A DNA stretch of 64,000 nt from Arminella tubonensis (GTDB taxonomy: Bacteria > Pseudomonadota > Alphaproteobacteria > Rhizobiales > Rhizobiaceae), in contig NZ_PCDP01000013.1 of the NCBI RefSeq assembly GCF_003240585.1, forward strand, positions 32,205 through 96,204. The letters run 5' to 3'. Below the pieces are notes generated by a model. It ran no database searches and was not told where the DNA came from. It saw only the letters and a list, made by a program, of their open reading frames with translations. This document shows, one piece after another, positions 8,252 to 16,885 of this stretch (position 1 is the first letter of the stretch; each line of letters starts with the position of its first letter). The position numbers and the translations under genes are program-made.

Positions 8252-8896
8252 ATGACGCTTGAGCAAATATCGGGGGTGCGCATTCCCGACAGCAAAATTG
8301 CGCGAGAAGTGACGCAACTCATTCGAGATACCGAGAGCGATTTGCTTTTCCATCACTCGGCCCGGGTCTATGTCTGGGGAGCAATGACGGGCAACCGGAT
8401 CGGGATGAATTTTGACCCGGAACTGCTCTACACCGCCGCCATGTTCCATGACCTTGGCCTGACTGCACGCTATGAAAACAGTCAGCTACGCTTCGAAGTG
8501 GATGGCGCGAATGCGGCGCGTGATTTTCTCCGGGGACACGGCATTTCCGCAAGCGATATCGAAACGGTTTGGAATGCCGTCGCTCTCCACACCACGCCTG
8601 GCATACCGGAGCATATGCGCCCGGAAATCGCACTGGTCCAAGCGGGAGCCGGCATGGATGTGGCAGGCCGCGGCTACGACCAATTCAGCGACGCGCAGCG
8701 CGAGGCAGTCCTCGCCGCCTTTCCGCGAGAAACCGACTTCAAGCAGGGGATCATCGATGCCTTTTATAGGGGCATGAAGCACCGCCCCGACAGTACCTTC
8801 GGAACCTTCAACGACGACGTCCTGGCGTTCAAAGATCCTCATTTCCGGCGGATCGATATGTGCAGCGTCATCCTCGCTTCAAGCTGGGATAGCTGA
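8252..8896 (+). CDS. HD-domain protein, cyanamide-hydratase-like, copy 2
   Basis: A 214-residue tandem paralogue of the preceding gene, sharing IPDS, IRDTESDLLF, FEVDGANAARDFLR, the HTTPGI segment and the KHRP segment. The metal residues align at identical positions (H35, H66, D67, H113, D136). It diverges mainly in the C-terminal third. An AGGA Shine-Dalgarno sits before ATG 8252. Both copies are intact, so they either form a heteromer or have different substrates. It is the last gene of the MocR-linked operon, and the next 840 bases are decayed sequence. Confidence 0.85.
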   Translation: MTLEQISGVRIPDSKIAREVTQLIRDTESDLLFHHSARVYVWGAMTGNRIGMNFDPELLYTAAMFHDLGLTARYENSQLRFEVDGANAARDFLRGHGISASDIETVWNAVALHTTPGIPEHMRPEIALVQAGAGMDVAGRGYDQFSDAQREAVLAAFPRETDFKQGIIDAFYRGMKHRPDSTFGTFNDDVLAFKDPHFRRIDMCSVILASSWDS

Positions 8897-9734
8897 GATG
8901 TCACCGCTGTCGCTATAGTCCGTGCAGCAAAACTCTGTTCCATTTGTTCGATACTTTGAGACCCGAGTTGGCAGGCTCCTGGGTGCACCCGTTGGACAGC
9001 TTGTAGCGTGTCCATCTATCTCTGGACACTTCAGTTTTCGCAATTGGTCCAGGATGATTGACGACGACTAATCATCAAAACCTCGTCTGCTTTGTATCGA
9101 AAGAAGGTATGTCACCAAGCGATATCGAAATGCTGTCTGGGCTTTCGCGATCCACTATGTCCAGTCTTTTAGCCATCCGTCGCAGGGCTGGTCTGCTCAA
9201 GGCAACGAACCTTTGACAGCATCAACCGAAACGAAACAGTCATTGCGGAACGCTTGATGAAGGAGCTTTGAGACTCCGAGTATTGGCCTGGCGGACGTGC
9301 ATGTGGCAGGCGGCTAAACCAATCGCGGGGATTGAATGCGGGCTTTGAAAGATGGCTCCTGTCTAACAGGATTTGGGTGTTGCAAACCGACCCTTCAGAC
9401 AGGACCCAGATGGCGGAGCGCTCGGCGTCGCCGGATGATCGGGGACGTGACGGTCCAGGTCTTGCTTGCTATGCGTATCTTTCAACGACAGCGCGCTATA
9501 CGCAGGTCCCACCGACACGGTCGACGGTTAGCCCCTCGACAGATTGCCACTGCGGTGATTCCGCTGCAACCGTAATCGGTTGCGCCCGACCCTCGAAGTT
9601 GCTGACATCTCTCGACAAAGCCTGGTATATAGCCCCGAAGGCGGAAGATTAAATCCCGTTTGCGACATGTTTCGCGGAACCGTTATCGATCGGCGATGTT
9701 TAGTTCTTGGCTACCAGAGCCTGGAGAATTGACA
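8897..9734. other. decayed intergenic region with relics
   Basis: There is no intact gene. An integrase C-terminal relic lies at 9444-9546. A 35-codon frame at 9109-9216 begins MSPSDIEMLSGLSRSTMSSL and looks like a helix-turn-helix scrap; it is too short to call. Confidence 0.5.
9444..9546 (+). pseudogene. relic of a tyrosine recombinase/integrase C-terminus
   Basis: Two frames joined by a small indel near 9470 read DVTVQVLLA and then YLSTTARYTQV, followed by remnants of ...TVSP.TD. This reconstructs the familiar recombinase tail 'V(I)QVLLGHAKLSTTARYTQVAT...SPLDRL', where the Tyr of ARYTQV is the catalytic tyrosine. Only the C-terminal 35 or so residues survive, with at least two frameshifts. 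It marks a past insertion or integration event at this site. Confidence 0.65.
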
Positions 9735-10601
9735 ATGACCGAGGACGTTCGCCGACCCCTACCACCTTACCCCCCTCAGCACCAGGAACCGCCGGGCAAG
9801 ACCAGGTCGATGCAGCCTGTCCCGGATCATGGAGAGCATTCCTACAAGGGTAGCGGCAAGCTGACAGGCAAAGTCGCCCTAGTCACCGGCGCGGATTCCG
9901 GCATTGGGAAAGCGGTGGCGATCGCTTTCGCCCGGGAAGGAGCGGACGTCGTCGTCTCCTACTTGAGCGAAGACGAGGATGCGCAAGACACCGTCAAATG
10001 GGTCGAGGACGCCGGTCGCAAGGCCATCGCCGTCGCCGGCGACATCAAGTCCGAGCAGCACTGCATCTTGCTTGTCAAGCGCACCGTTGAGGGTCTCGGT
10101 GGCATCGACATCCTTGTCAACAATGCCGCATTTCAGCGTACTTACGCCGACATCGCCGACATTACTGCCGAGGAGTGGGACGAGACCTTTCGAACCAACA
10201 TCTACGCCCCTTTCTTCCTGGCGAAGGCCGCTGTCACGCACTTGAAGCCCGGCAGTGCCATTATCAACACGACCTCAATCCAGTCGCGACAGCCCTCACC
10301 GCAGCTCCTCGCTTACGCGTCCACAAAGGGAGCCATCTCGAACTTCACGGCAGGGCTTGCCGAAATGTTGGCCGAAAAGGGAATTCGCGTCAACGCCGTC
10401 GCGCCCGGGCCAATCTGGACGCCGCTCATTCCGTCGACGATGCCGGCCGAGAAGGCAGCCAAGTTCGGGCAGAACACCCTGATCGGGCGCGCGGGGCAAC
10501 CCGCGGAACTGGCCGGGGCATATGTTCTGCTCGCTTCGGACCTCGGGAGCTACATGACTGGCGCCGTGGTGCCGGTCACCGGTGGCGAGATAATGATTTA
10601 G
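9735..10601 (+). CDS. SDR-family oxidoreductase (YghA-like)
   Basis: A 288-residue short-chain dehydrogenase. It has an N-terminal extension of about 45 residues rich in Pro and Gln, then TGADSGIGKAVA (nucleotide binding), VNNAAF, and the catalytic Ser in NTTSIQS with YxxxK (YASTK). The extension and overall length are typical of the YghA-like aldehyde/alcohol reductase subgroup. ATG 9735 is preferred over the longer frame because it follows a GGAG Shine-Dalgarno and matches the family N-terminus. The physiological substrate is unknown. A small gene follows 12 bases later. Confidence 0.9.
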   Translation: MTEDVRRPLPPYPPQHQEPPGKTRSMQPVPDHGEHSYKGSGKLTGKVALVTGADSGIGKAVAIAFAREGADVVVSYLSEDEDAQDTVKWVEDAGRKAIAVAGDIKSEQHCILLVKRTVEGLGGIDILVNNAAFQRTYADIADITAEEWDETFRTNIYAPFFLAKAAVTHLKPGSAIINTTSIQSRQPSPQLLAYASTKGAISNFTAGLAEMLAEKGIRVNAVAPGPIWTPLIPSTMPAEKAAKFGQNTLIGRAGQPAELAGAYVLLASDLGSYMTGAVVPVTGGEIMI

Positions 10602-10613
10602 AGGAGAACGCGC

Positions 10614-10859
10614 TTGGCCAAGTCATTAGAATTTGACGTCCAGCATTACGCAGATTGTCTCGCAGTGATGGGCGACGACGAGCTTTTTGCAGCGATGGGA
10701 GACCTTGAGGGTGAGAGCGAAGCACTCAGTCCGGACAAGCGCGACGGTAGCGATGTGTTTGCCAGGATCGCATTGGTCGAGACCGCGATCGAGGATCGGT
10801 TTCCTGGCCAGCTTCTGACACCATATAAGGAATGGCAGAAACGCCAGAACGATATTTAA
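10614..10859 (+). CDS. small hypothetical protein (TTG start)
   Basis: An 81-residue acidic soluble protein directly downstream of the SDR gene. The TTG at 10614 follows a strong GAGGAGA Shine-Dalgarno at 10601-10607, which decides the start. There is no signal peptide or membrane segment, and the sequence (AKSLEFDVQHYADCLAVMGD...) is not one I recognise. It probably shares a transcript with the SDR. Confidence 0.6.
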   Translation: MAKSLEFDVQHYADCLAVMGDDELFAAMGDLEGESEALSPDKRDGSDVFARIALVETAIEDRFPGQLLTPYKEWQKRQNDI

Positions 10860-11620
10860 GCCTGAGGAGCGCCGGGCGAACCGTCGGAAACCAGTCATTC
10901 GTCTTTTTCAGGAACTCGACCAGGCCGTTTGTTACCACATCCCGCTTGATCGCATGTCGATATCATCTGCGCTAATCGGCTTTCGGCACTCTTGCGACGA
11001 AAGATGCAGCTCGCCTTTAGAAACGACAGCTTCTCCCTGGATTCCGTCCCTGCTCATGTCGACCCTTTTCTATCTGTGATCGCTTGGGATCATCCGTAAC
11101 GATCGCGAAACTAACAACCACTCGAACGGCGCCGAGCTTGCCCGACAGTTCTTGGTGAGAACGCTCCATTAACGCTGGCAGCTGGGTACAACCACGAGCA
11201 CGCGAATTCGGTAGCCAGCATTCTCGGCCGAACTCCGCACACAACGAACGTTCTGGGTTTTGAAGTGCCCTAGCTCGATCATCCCGCCGCCGCTCGCAGC
11301 TGCTTAGAGAGCGCTCGTTAACATCCGCGGGCCAAAAGGCCTCAACCCGGAAGCGGCACTGCCTGACATTCCCAGGCGATGTGTGCTTAAGCGCATTCAA
11401 ACACTTCCATCGCGGCAGGTTAAGCCTGTTGGGGCAACTCGATCTGGAGGGTATTCCCAAAGACTGGAGTACAGCGACACGCCGCAGCGCCTGGCTAATC
11501 AGGTCCGCACGATGGGAGGCGGCCCGAAGATCAACCGATCACACGTCGAATTGTTCCGTGCAAGAGGTTCCCCTTAAGCTTCGCCGCCTTTTCTCGCGAG
11601 GTGGTCTACTTCGCGTGCGG
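10860..11620. other. 760-base intergenic region, possible redox-protein scrap
   Basis: No intact gene was seen. On the minus strand, about 11050-11230, a frame reads GCTQLPALMERSHQELSGKL then VVVSFAIVTDDPKRSQIE, which vaguely recalls an SCO1- or peroxiredoxin-like fold. It lacks a start and the CxxxC pair, and I do not call it a gene. Confidence 0.3.
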
Positions 11621-11845
11621 TCAATCGGCATGCGGATAAGCACCATCCAGAGACTGGGCGAAGTGAGAACGGAAGGCGATTGCCGCCTCGTCGGCAGCTC
11701 TTCGGTCGCCGTGACAGCCGCGAATGAGGTCGGCAGCAACCGGGAATGTGAGGCCGTGGGCATCGGCGAAGTATTCGACGTGAACAATGGACGCGGCGTC
11801 GATCACCTGATCGTATGGGGAGGCTGGCAGGGGAGGTTTGGACAT
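11621..11845 (-). CDS. small DUF3606-like protein
   Basis: A 74-residue protein. The central segment (HVEYFADAHGLTFPVAADLIRGCHGDRRAADEA) resembles DUF3606, where a short helix-turn unit follows a V-x-YW/F-x3-G pattern. ATG 11845 was chosen; a GTG at 11851 is possible. It is soluble with no signal peptide. It reads in the same direction as the exported protein at 11897-12220, 51 bases away. Confidence 0.5.
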   Translation of the reverse strand: MSKPPLPASPYDQVIDAASIVHVEYFADAHGLTFPVAADLIRGCHGDRRAADEAAIAFRSHFAQSLDGAYPHAD

Positions 11846-11896
11846 CGGCACCCCCGTGGGCAGGACAGCAGACGAACTGCTGCCCTGGGCAAGTCA

Positions 11897-12220
11897 CTAC
11901 TTGCAGTTTGAAGTGGCGGCCGGATTGGAGGCTTGCTCCTGCTTCGGCGCGGTCGTGTTCTTCGTCGTGACCATGGCGTTGCAGTCGCTGGCCTTACCGC
12001 CATCGCTGCTCGCGCCACTTCCACTGGCATTGCCATTGTTGCTACCGGAGTTGTCGGCGCTGCCGCCAGAGCCACTGTTGCCGTTGCTATTGCCGCTATC
12101 GGATCCCGACCCGGAACCTGTAGATCCTGCGCTTGATCCTGATCCGGTGCTGGAGGATTGGGCCATAGCCGAGGCAGCAAGGCCAATGGACAGAGCGGCT
12201 ACGGTGAGAAGTTTCAGCAT
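11897..12220 (-). CDS. small exported Ser/Gly/Asn-rich protein
   Basis: A 107-residue protein with a clean signal peptide (MLKLLTVAALSIGLAASAMA, cut after AMA). The mature part is a low-complexity Ser-Gly-Asn tract (about residues 22-75), followed by a tail with two Cys (DCNAMVTT... and SNCK at the end) that could form a disulfide. The AAGGAG Shine-Dalgarno within ATCCAAGGAG is well placed, and the same ATCCAAGGAG string precedes the exported protein at 14363-14785. Function is unknown. A similar Asn-Gly-Ser scrap occurs near 49440-49562. Confidence 0.75.
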   Translation of the reverse strand: MLKLLTVAALSIGLAASAMAQSSSTGSGSSAGSTGSGSGSDSGNSNGNSGSGGSADNSGSNNGNASGSGASSDGGKASDCNAMVTTKNTTAPKQEQASNPAATSNCK

Positions 12221-13160
12221 AATATTCTCCTTGGATGTTGTTCAGACCTACAACGAACCAGACAGAAAGGGGGGTGTTCCACTCTGTACGAAGAAATACA
12301 GTCTCGACCGGTCGGGAACAAACAAGCTCCTTGGACGTGCGGGTCGGAATATAGTGACTACGGGCGGGTCTCCCCCGGTATTGGTCGACGATGTCCGCCG
12401 TGCCGACAGGCTCTCTGCGAAGGATCCAGTCCATGGTGCAGGAAAAGCCTGCCCGCTGGGCACGAGGGCGGCTAAGGCTGGACTCGATGATGGTAATTAC
12501 GGGCGAGCTCGTCGAGCCGAACGCGATGGTTGAGTTCTATCTGAGGACTGTGGCGCAAGCCAACGTTGGACGAGCTCAGACGCAATGTCTTCCAGCATCG
12601 TGAATGGCCGGAGCTGAGCGGCTATGACTGCGTGACCGCCAACGCGATTGCGCGCAAACGCCGCGCCAAGCTGCGCAAGCTGGCCCGGTTGGTTCTCACA
12701 TCTGCGCCAATCGATAATCGAGCGCATCATGCCATTGGACTTTTGCCAAAAGGAGCCGCACAACGATGGCACCCTCGTCCACGGCCTACTGGCGTCGACC
12801 ATCGTCGCCAGGAAGGGGAAGGCCGCGACAAGTAATGGCAACGCTGGGCGAACAAGGGCATCAGCATCGCGGGATCCTGCGGGCCGCTCCGACGGACGCG
12901 GACGCCCACGGGGATGGATTCCTGCCCTGACTGACGCTCAGAATGCAGGCTCGCCTGCAGGACTTCCAGGACGACTGTGCATTGGTCGGCAGCGATCGCA
13001 CGCCACAATGCACGCGTGAAACAAATAAGGCGGGTTAAGTCGGGAGCGTGTCTTGCGTTAGTCGACCGGGCAACCGCGTCTGTTGGCAAAGGACATGCGG
13101 TCCGGACCGCCGTCATTCCAACCGTGCACGACAATGCGTCGTCCGTCGGGCAGGCGAACG
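12221..13160. other. 940-base region without a recognised gene
   Basis: Several short frames cross this stretch on both strands but none has a plausible start, Shine-Dalgarno or family similarity. It is probably decayed sequence. Confidence 0.45.
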
Positions 13161-13373
13161 CTAATTCAGCTTCGGGAGGCTGTTTCTGTGGGCAAGCTCG
13201 ATCACGTATTCATCCGCCACGTCCGCAATAACGAGTGCGACCTCGGCCTCCCCCCACCCAGCCGAAACGGCGTCCAGCACCAGTTGACGGAAGGCTGACA
13301 CAACGGCTGACTCGCAATCAAGCCAACGCTCCGGATAATCATCGTGCTGTTGTGGCGAAGCAATCTTTTCCAC
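13161..13373 (-). CDS. small rhizobial hypothetical protein
   Basis: A protein of about 70 residues. The segment CESAVVSAFRQLVLDAVSAGW then GEAEVALVIADVADEYVIEL has the look of a genuine helical protein and resembles the small protein at 49804-49992 (CQAAMADALKALLSQAEAQGW, then VRAEVLLAISDF). The GTG at 13373 gives a compact protein; an ATG at 13460 would add 29 residues of unlikely sequence. Function is unknown. Confidence 0.5.
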   Translation of the reverse strand: MEKIASPQQHDDYPERWLDCESAVVSAFRQLVLDAVSAGWGEAEVALVIADVADEYVIELAHRNSLPKLN

Positions 13374-13383
13374 CTTGTCGTTC

Positions 13384-13731
13384 CTAGTTCCCTGCCGACC
13401 ATAGACAATTGCATGTCGTGAGGCGATTTGGCTCCCGATCCTGCGGGCCGTGGCGACCAAACGAAGCTATACGCACGACGCCCGTGCTGAAATGGCGCAA
13501 TCCATTCGTTGACGTCGGAAATGTCTTTGCCCGCGCCGCATCGGCTATGGGCAGATGTGGATCTCCCTGATTACGGTTCGGCCATGGCGATTTCCTCAAC
13601 CGTCCTGAAGAAGCATCCCGTATGACGGTAGTGCAGACGATCCCTCCCGCGAATAGCCATCCCATTCGTGGCGCCCCGCCCGTCACCAGGGCCAATGAGG
13701 TCGCAGCAATACCGAGTAGTTTCATTTGCAT
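13384..13731 (-). CDS. possible exported protein, probably frameshifted
   Basis: A GGAGAC Shine-Dalgarno precedes ATG 13731, and the start encodes a signal-peptide-like segment (MKLLGIAATSLALVTGG). The sequence beyond about residue 30 is basic, of unusual composition and without family similarity, which suggests a frameshift soon after the signal peptide. It may be a remnant of another small exported protein like those on either side. Confidence 0.35.
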   Translation of the reverse strand: MQMKLLGIAATSLALVTGGAPRMGWLFAGGIVCTTVIRDASSGRLRKSPWPNRNQGDPHLPIADAARAKTFPTSTNGLRHFSTGVVRIASFGRHGPQDREPNRLTTCNCLWSAGN

Positions 13732-14362
13732 GATGTCTCCACGTTCGCTGAACTCCACCGAAAGTCTCTTCAAGGAGTGGAAACGGTGGAGCTGGGGTTG
13801 GAACGTCAACTACATCAAGCCGTTCCAGCTTGAGGCTTCAGTCCAGCGAAGCCTCAGACTTTAGTCTGATTTCGCGCGGGCCAACATCGGCGTTAGGCCG
13901 CTGACGGCTGGAAGTCGGCTGCATCGTCAGTTAAGACATCGGCAATCACGGTCGCTACGACGCGATTTCATGGCAGACGGGAGGCGCAGTCCGCATTTCG
14001 ATCATGAGATGAATATGGGCATCATCGAGTATCTTTTAGCTTCAGCAAACTGCTTAGTGGCGCCAGGGGCGCGTGCCTCGCCGTACTGTTTTGCTTTGGC
14101 GAGAACTTGCTCGGCGCAGCCTGGGCAGTCCTTCGCTGGGCCTGACTATGTTCAGACCATTAACACAACGCCTGGCCTGAGCGTCGCAGTGATCCGCACC
14201 GCGTCGTCCTTCGTGCCCCAATCACCTGGGATGACAAAACCCCCATCTCCAAAAGGACTCGTCTGACTTGTCCAGACGTCGAAACTTCGATCATCAACGC
14301 GACGAAAATTACGGCACGCGCCGTACCGGTTGTCCGAATTCGGTATCGATGAGCGCTGTAGC
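13732..14362. other. 630-base region without a recognised gene
   Basis: No start-equipped frame was recognised. A minus-strand frame at about 14152-14270 contains FDVWTSQTSPFGDGGFVIPG followed by DWGTKDDAVRIT, which looks protein-like but has no good start and no family I can name. Confidence 0.4.
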
Positions 14363-14785
14363 CTAGCCGCGCTCGTCGTCGGACAGATCGGAAGGGGTGG
14401 CGAGCTTGTCGATGAGCTGAAGGAGAACCTCGGCGCAAGCCTTTGTCGGCTCATCGTCCGCGCACTTGATGTCGATTTTCTTGTCGCCCTCTTCTATTCT
14501 GAAATGCGCCGCCTTGGATGCCGGGGACATCTGCCAGTGGTGGCGACGCATTCCCATATCCTGACGACTGGCGTCCTTCGGAGGCTCACCCAAGTGGTCA
14601 CGCGGCCACATCTCGTCAGGGTGATCCATCGCGTCGCGGTGGTCGGGTTGGGGCGGCGGAGACGCGTGGTCTTGTGTAGGGGCTGGAGCTGCCTGCTGAG
14701 CTGGAGGAGGAGCAGGAGCCTGCTGTGCTAGCGCTACCGTCGCCATGGTCGCGAACGCCAGTCCAAAAACGATAAGTCTTTTCAT
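14363..14785 (-). CDS. exported Pro/Ala-rich protein
   Basis: A 140-residue protein with a clear signal peptide (MKRLIVFGLAFATMATVALA). A Pro-Ala-Gln-rich linker (about 21-50) is followed by a charged region with several His and Met (MWPRDHLG..., MGMRRHHWQM). A C-terminal segment carries two Cys (IKCADD... TKACAEVL) that could pair. AAGGAGG precedes ATG 14785. It is periplasmic or surface-exposed. The His/Met content suggests possible metal contact, but that is only an impression. Confidence 0.72.
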   Translation of the reverse strand: MKRLIVFGLAFATMATVALAQQAPAPPPAQQAAPAPTQDHASPPPQPDHRDAMDHPDEMWPRDHLGEPPKDASRQDMGMRRHHWQMSPASKAAHFRIEEGDKKIDIKCADDEPTKACAEVLLQLIDKLATPSDLSDDERG

Positions 14786-14977
14786 GAAAACCTCCTTGGA
14801 TGCGCGTCAATCGTTTCCAGAGAACTCTTCGTAGGTCATTTAGTTCACACAAGAGATGCGTTGTTCCCCCACGCGTCGTTGACAGGCTTTCGTCTTGCCT
14901 TCCGTCTTGAACGTTTCGGCGGCTGGTATGGCGATTGCAGGGTTACCAATGTTTTAAACTTGGTGAGGCCATTTATA

Positions 14978-15241
14978 ATGAATCGGCACATATCGCATCA
15001 GTTTCCGGCTCTTAGGCTCGTTATGGACGGCCGGGAAAAATACAGAATTGTCCGAACAGTCATCGATGCAGCGGAAACGCTCATCAGCGCGTGGCCGTCC
15101 GACGACGGGGAAGAGTACATGGTCGCTGTTCAAACCTGCCTCGACGGCCTGTACGATATCGTGCCTGCTCAAGAGGTGAGGGCTGCGCTGATCCGTGCTG
15201 CCAACGAAGAACAGATTCCGCACTTTTCACTTGTCCGCTGA
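14978..15241 (+). CDS. DUF982-family protein
   Basis: An 87-residue protein fitting DUF982, a small family largely restricted to rhizobia: VRTVIDAAETLISAWP (helix 1), YMVAVQTCLDGLYDIV (helix 2), and VRAALIRAANEEQI at the end. ATG 14978 fits the family length; the longer upstream frame lacks similarity. It is cytoplasmic and of unknown function. DUF982 genes are often numerous on rhizobial plasmids. Confidence 0.8.
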   Translation: MNRHISHQFPALRLVMDGREKYRIVRTVIDAAETLISAWPSDDGEEYMVAVQTCLDGLYDIVPAQEVRAALIRAANEEQIPHFSLVR

Positions 15242-15417
15242 AAACACTGACGCGCCAGCGGGCTTAAAACGGTTCGGTGGATTCCAATTGTCCGGGAAGG
15301 GTAGTATCCCCGTCGAAAAGCCGGCCGTTCGTTGACGCAAAATGAGCCAAGTTCCGATTGCGAATTCACTGCTGTTCGGCTCATGAAGATGCCGTTTCCA
15401 ATGATATCGGCGTCGAC

Positions 15418-15755
15418 ATGACCAGCATCCTCCGAACGACGGTTCCATGGCGACCCTCCAGACCTGCGCGGCGTGTCGCAGTTCCTGGGCAAGGGACGAG
15501 AACCAGTCAGCAGCGGCCTGCAGGTGGCAAAGGAATCGGACAACGCGGCATACTGGGCGATGTCGACGACCATGAAATCCGACATGGGCGCCGTCTCGGC
15601 TCAGGGCGCCCTTGGCCTCGGTGTCGCGAAGGCGGACCCGCCTATGCAGGGCTCGACAGCGCGCTCTTTGTGCACGCCAAATTCAAGGCGACGTTGGTCG
15701 GGGCCAAGGAACGAGGCGTCAAGCGGGCGAAAATTCATGACGCTCTCGACAACGG
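15418..15755 (+). pseudogene. flagellin gene relic (N-terminal region)
   Basis: Joined frames recover flagellin landmarks in order: MTSIL at the ATG (15418), remnants of AMATLQTLR, then SSGLQVAKESDNAAYWAMST, TTMKSDMGAVSA, ALGLGVAK, and in another frame YAGLDSALFVHAKFKATLVG followed by AKERGVKRAKIHDALDN. This is the conserved D0/D1 N-terminal region of rhizobial flagellins. At least three frameshifts and the absence of the rest of the gene mark it as dead. It ends where the convergent alcohol dehydrogenase gene begins. Confidence 0.78.
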
Positions 15756-16787
15756 TTGCGCAGACGCCCCGCCATCAATGGCGATTACCGCCTTGATCAG
15801 GCCCAATTTTTCATGGGCCCAGCGGGCGATGTCGCGGGGGCTGTCTTCAAGGGTCGTGGAATGGGTGATGAGCGTCTTGATCGGAATCAAACCGCTCACG
15901 ATCGACGCCGACACGTGCTTGAAATCCAGCCGCGTGGCATTGCGGCTGCTGATCAGCATCATCTCGCGTTTGTGGAATTCCGGGTCGGAGAACGTGATTT
16001 CGTCCTTGACAATGCTAACCATGACAAGGGCACCGCCGTGCGCGACGAGAGCGAAAGCCGCTTCGATTGATCTGGCGTTGCCGGTGGCATCGAAAACGAC
16101 GTCGAACCCCTCCCCGGCGCTGCGCTCAAGAACCCTATCGCCCGCCGATCCGCGTGGGTCGTACACGACCGAAAATCCGAGCTCGCGCCGGGCAAAATCC
16201 AGTCGTTCCACGCTTACGTCGAGCAACGTGACGTCTTGTCCGGCAATTCGCGCAAACAGCGCCGTGCCCAGTCCGATCGGACCTGCGCCAATCACAAGAC
16301 TGCGCGCTCCCTGCCCTGCAAGCGAGCGGCGCACCGCGTGGGCTCCGATAGCAAGGAATTCGACACCCGCGGCGTCGGCGAGCGACAATCCGTCGGCTGG
16401 ATAAAGATTGGCCGCGGGAACCAGAAGTTCTTCACACATCGCGCCATCGCGATGAACGCCGAGAACCTCGATGGCGACACAACAGTTTGGCTTATCCTGC
16501 CGGCAGGCGACGCACGCACCACACGACAGGTATGGATTGACGATAACCTCCTGCCCAACAGACAGCGACACGCCCTCTCCAATTGACAGAATAGTTCCAG
16601 AAACCTCATGTCCCATCACCCTGGGATAGGCGAGGAATGGATGGTTGCCCTCGAAGATGTGGTAGTCCGTGCCGCAGATGCCGACATGGCTCACCTTTAC
16701 GAGCGCCCAACCCGGTGCCGGCGAGCCTACCGTGGGCCGGTTCACAAGGGTCAAATTGCCGGGAGACACACACACGACCGCTTTCAT
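15735..16787 (-). CDS. zinc-dependent alcohol/polyol dehydrogenase
   Basis: A medium-chain dehydrogenase of about 350 residues. The catalytic zinc site is in GICGTDYHIFEG and GHEVSG. The four structural zinc cysteines are in the CGACVACRQDKPNCC motif, and the NAD(P) Rossmann motif is GAGPIGLG. It is the last gene of the sugar ABC operon, which points to oxidation of an imported sugar, polyol or sugar acid; the closest functional types are sorbitol- or L-galactonate-type dehydrogenases. ATG 16787 is used (GTG 16799 is possible). The stop overlaps the flagellin relic. Confidence 0.88.
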   Translation of the reverse strand: MKAVVCVSPGNLTLVNRPTVGSPAPGWALVKVSHVGICGTDYHIFEGNHPFLAYPRVMGHEVSGTILSIGEGVSLSVGQEVIVNPYLSCGACVACRQDKPNCCVAIEVLGVHRDGAMCEELLVPAANLYPADGLSLADAAGVEFLAIGAHAVRRSLAGQGARSLVIGAGPIGLGTALFARIAGQDVTLLDVSVERLDFARRELGFSVVYDPRGSAGDRVLERSAGEGFDVVFDATGNARSIEAAFALVAHGGALVMVSIVKDEITFSDPEFHKREMMLISSRNATRLDFKHVSASIVSGLIPIKTLITHSTTLEDSPRDIARWAHEKLGLIKAVIAIDGGASAQPLSRAS

Positions 16788-16885
16788 TTGGTGCACCACT
16801 TGCCTATTGAGCCGATATCGCCGAACTGCTGCATTACGGGGGTTGGTCGGCCCGACAGCCGGAAGGAGTCGGGCCGAAAATCGCG

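Noticed and set aside
11050..11230. Possible SCO1/peroxiredoxin-like fragment on the minus strand
   Set aside because: Similarity is too vague, and the CxxxC motif and start are missing.
15342..15384. Inverted repeat ATGAGCC/GGCTCAT before the flagellin relic
   Set aside because: Only 7 bp with a long loop; likely chance and next to a dead gene.
15358..16404. 348-codon plus-strand frame crossing the flagellin relic and the alcohol dehydrogenase
   Set aside because: The first part is one frame of the relic and the rest is antisense to the dehydrogenase. Not a single protein.
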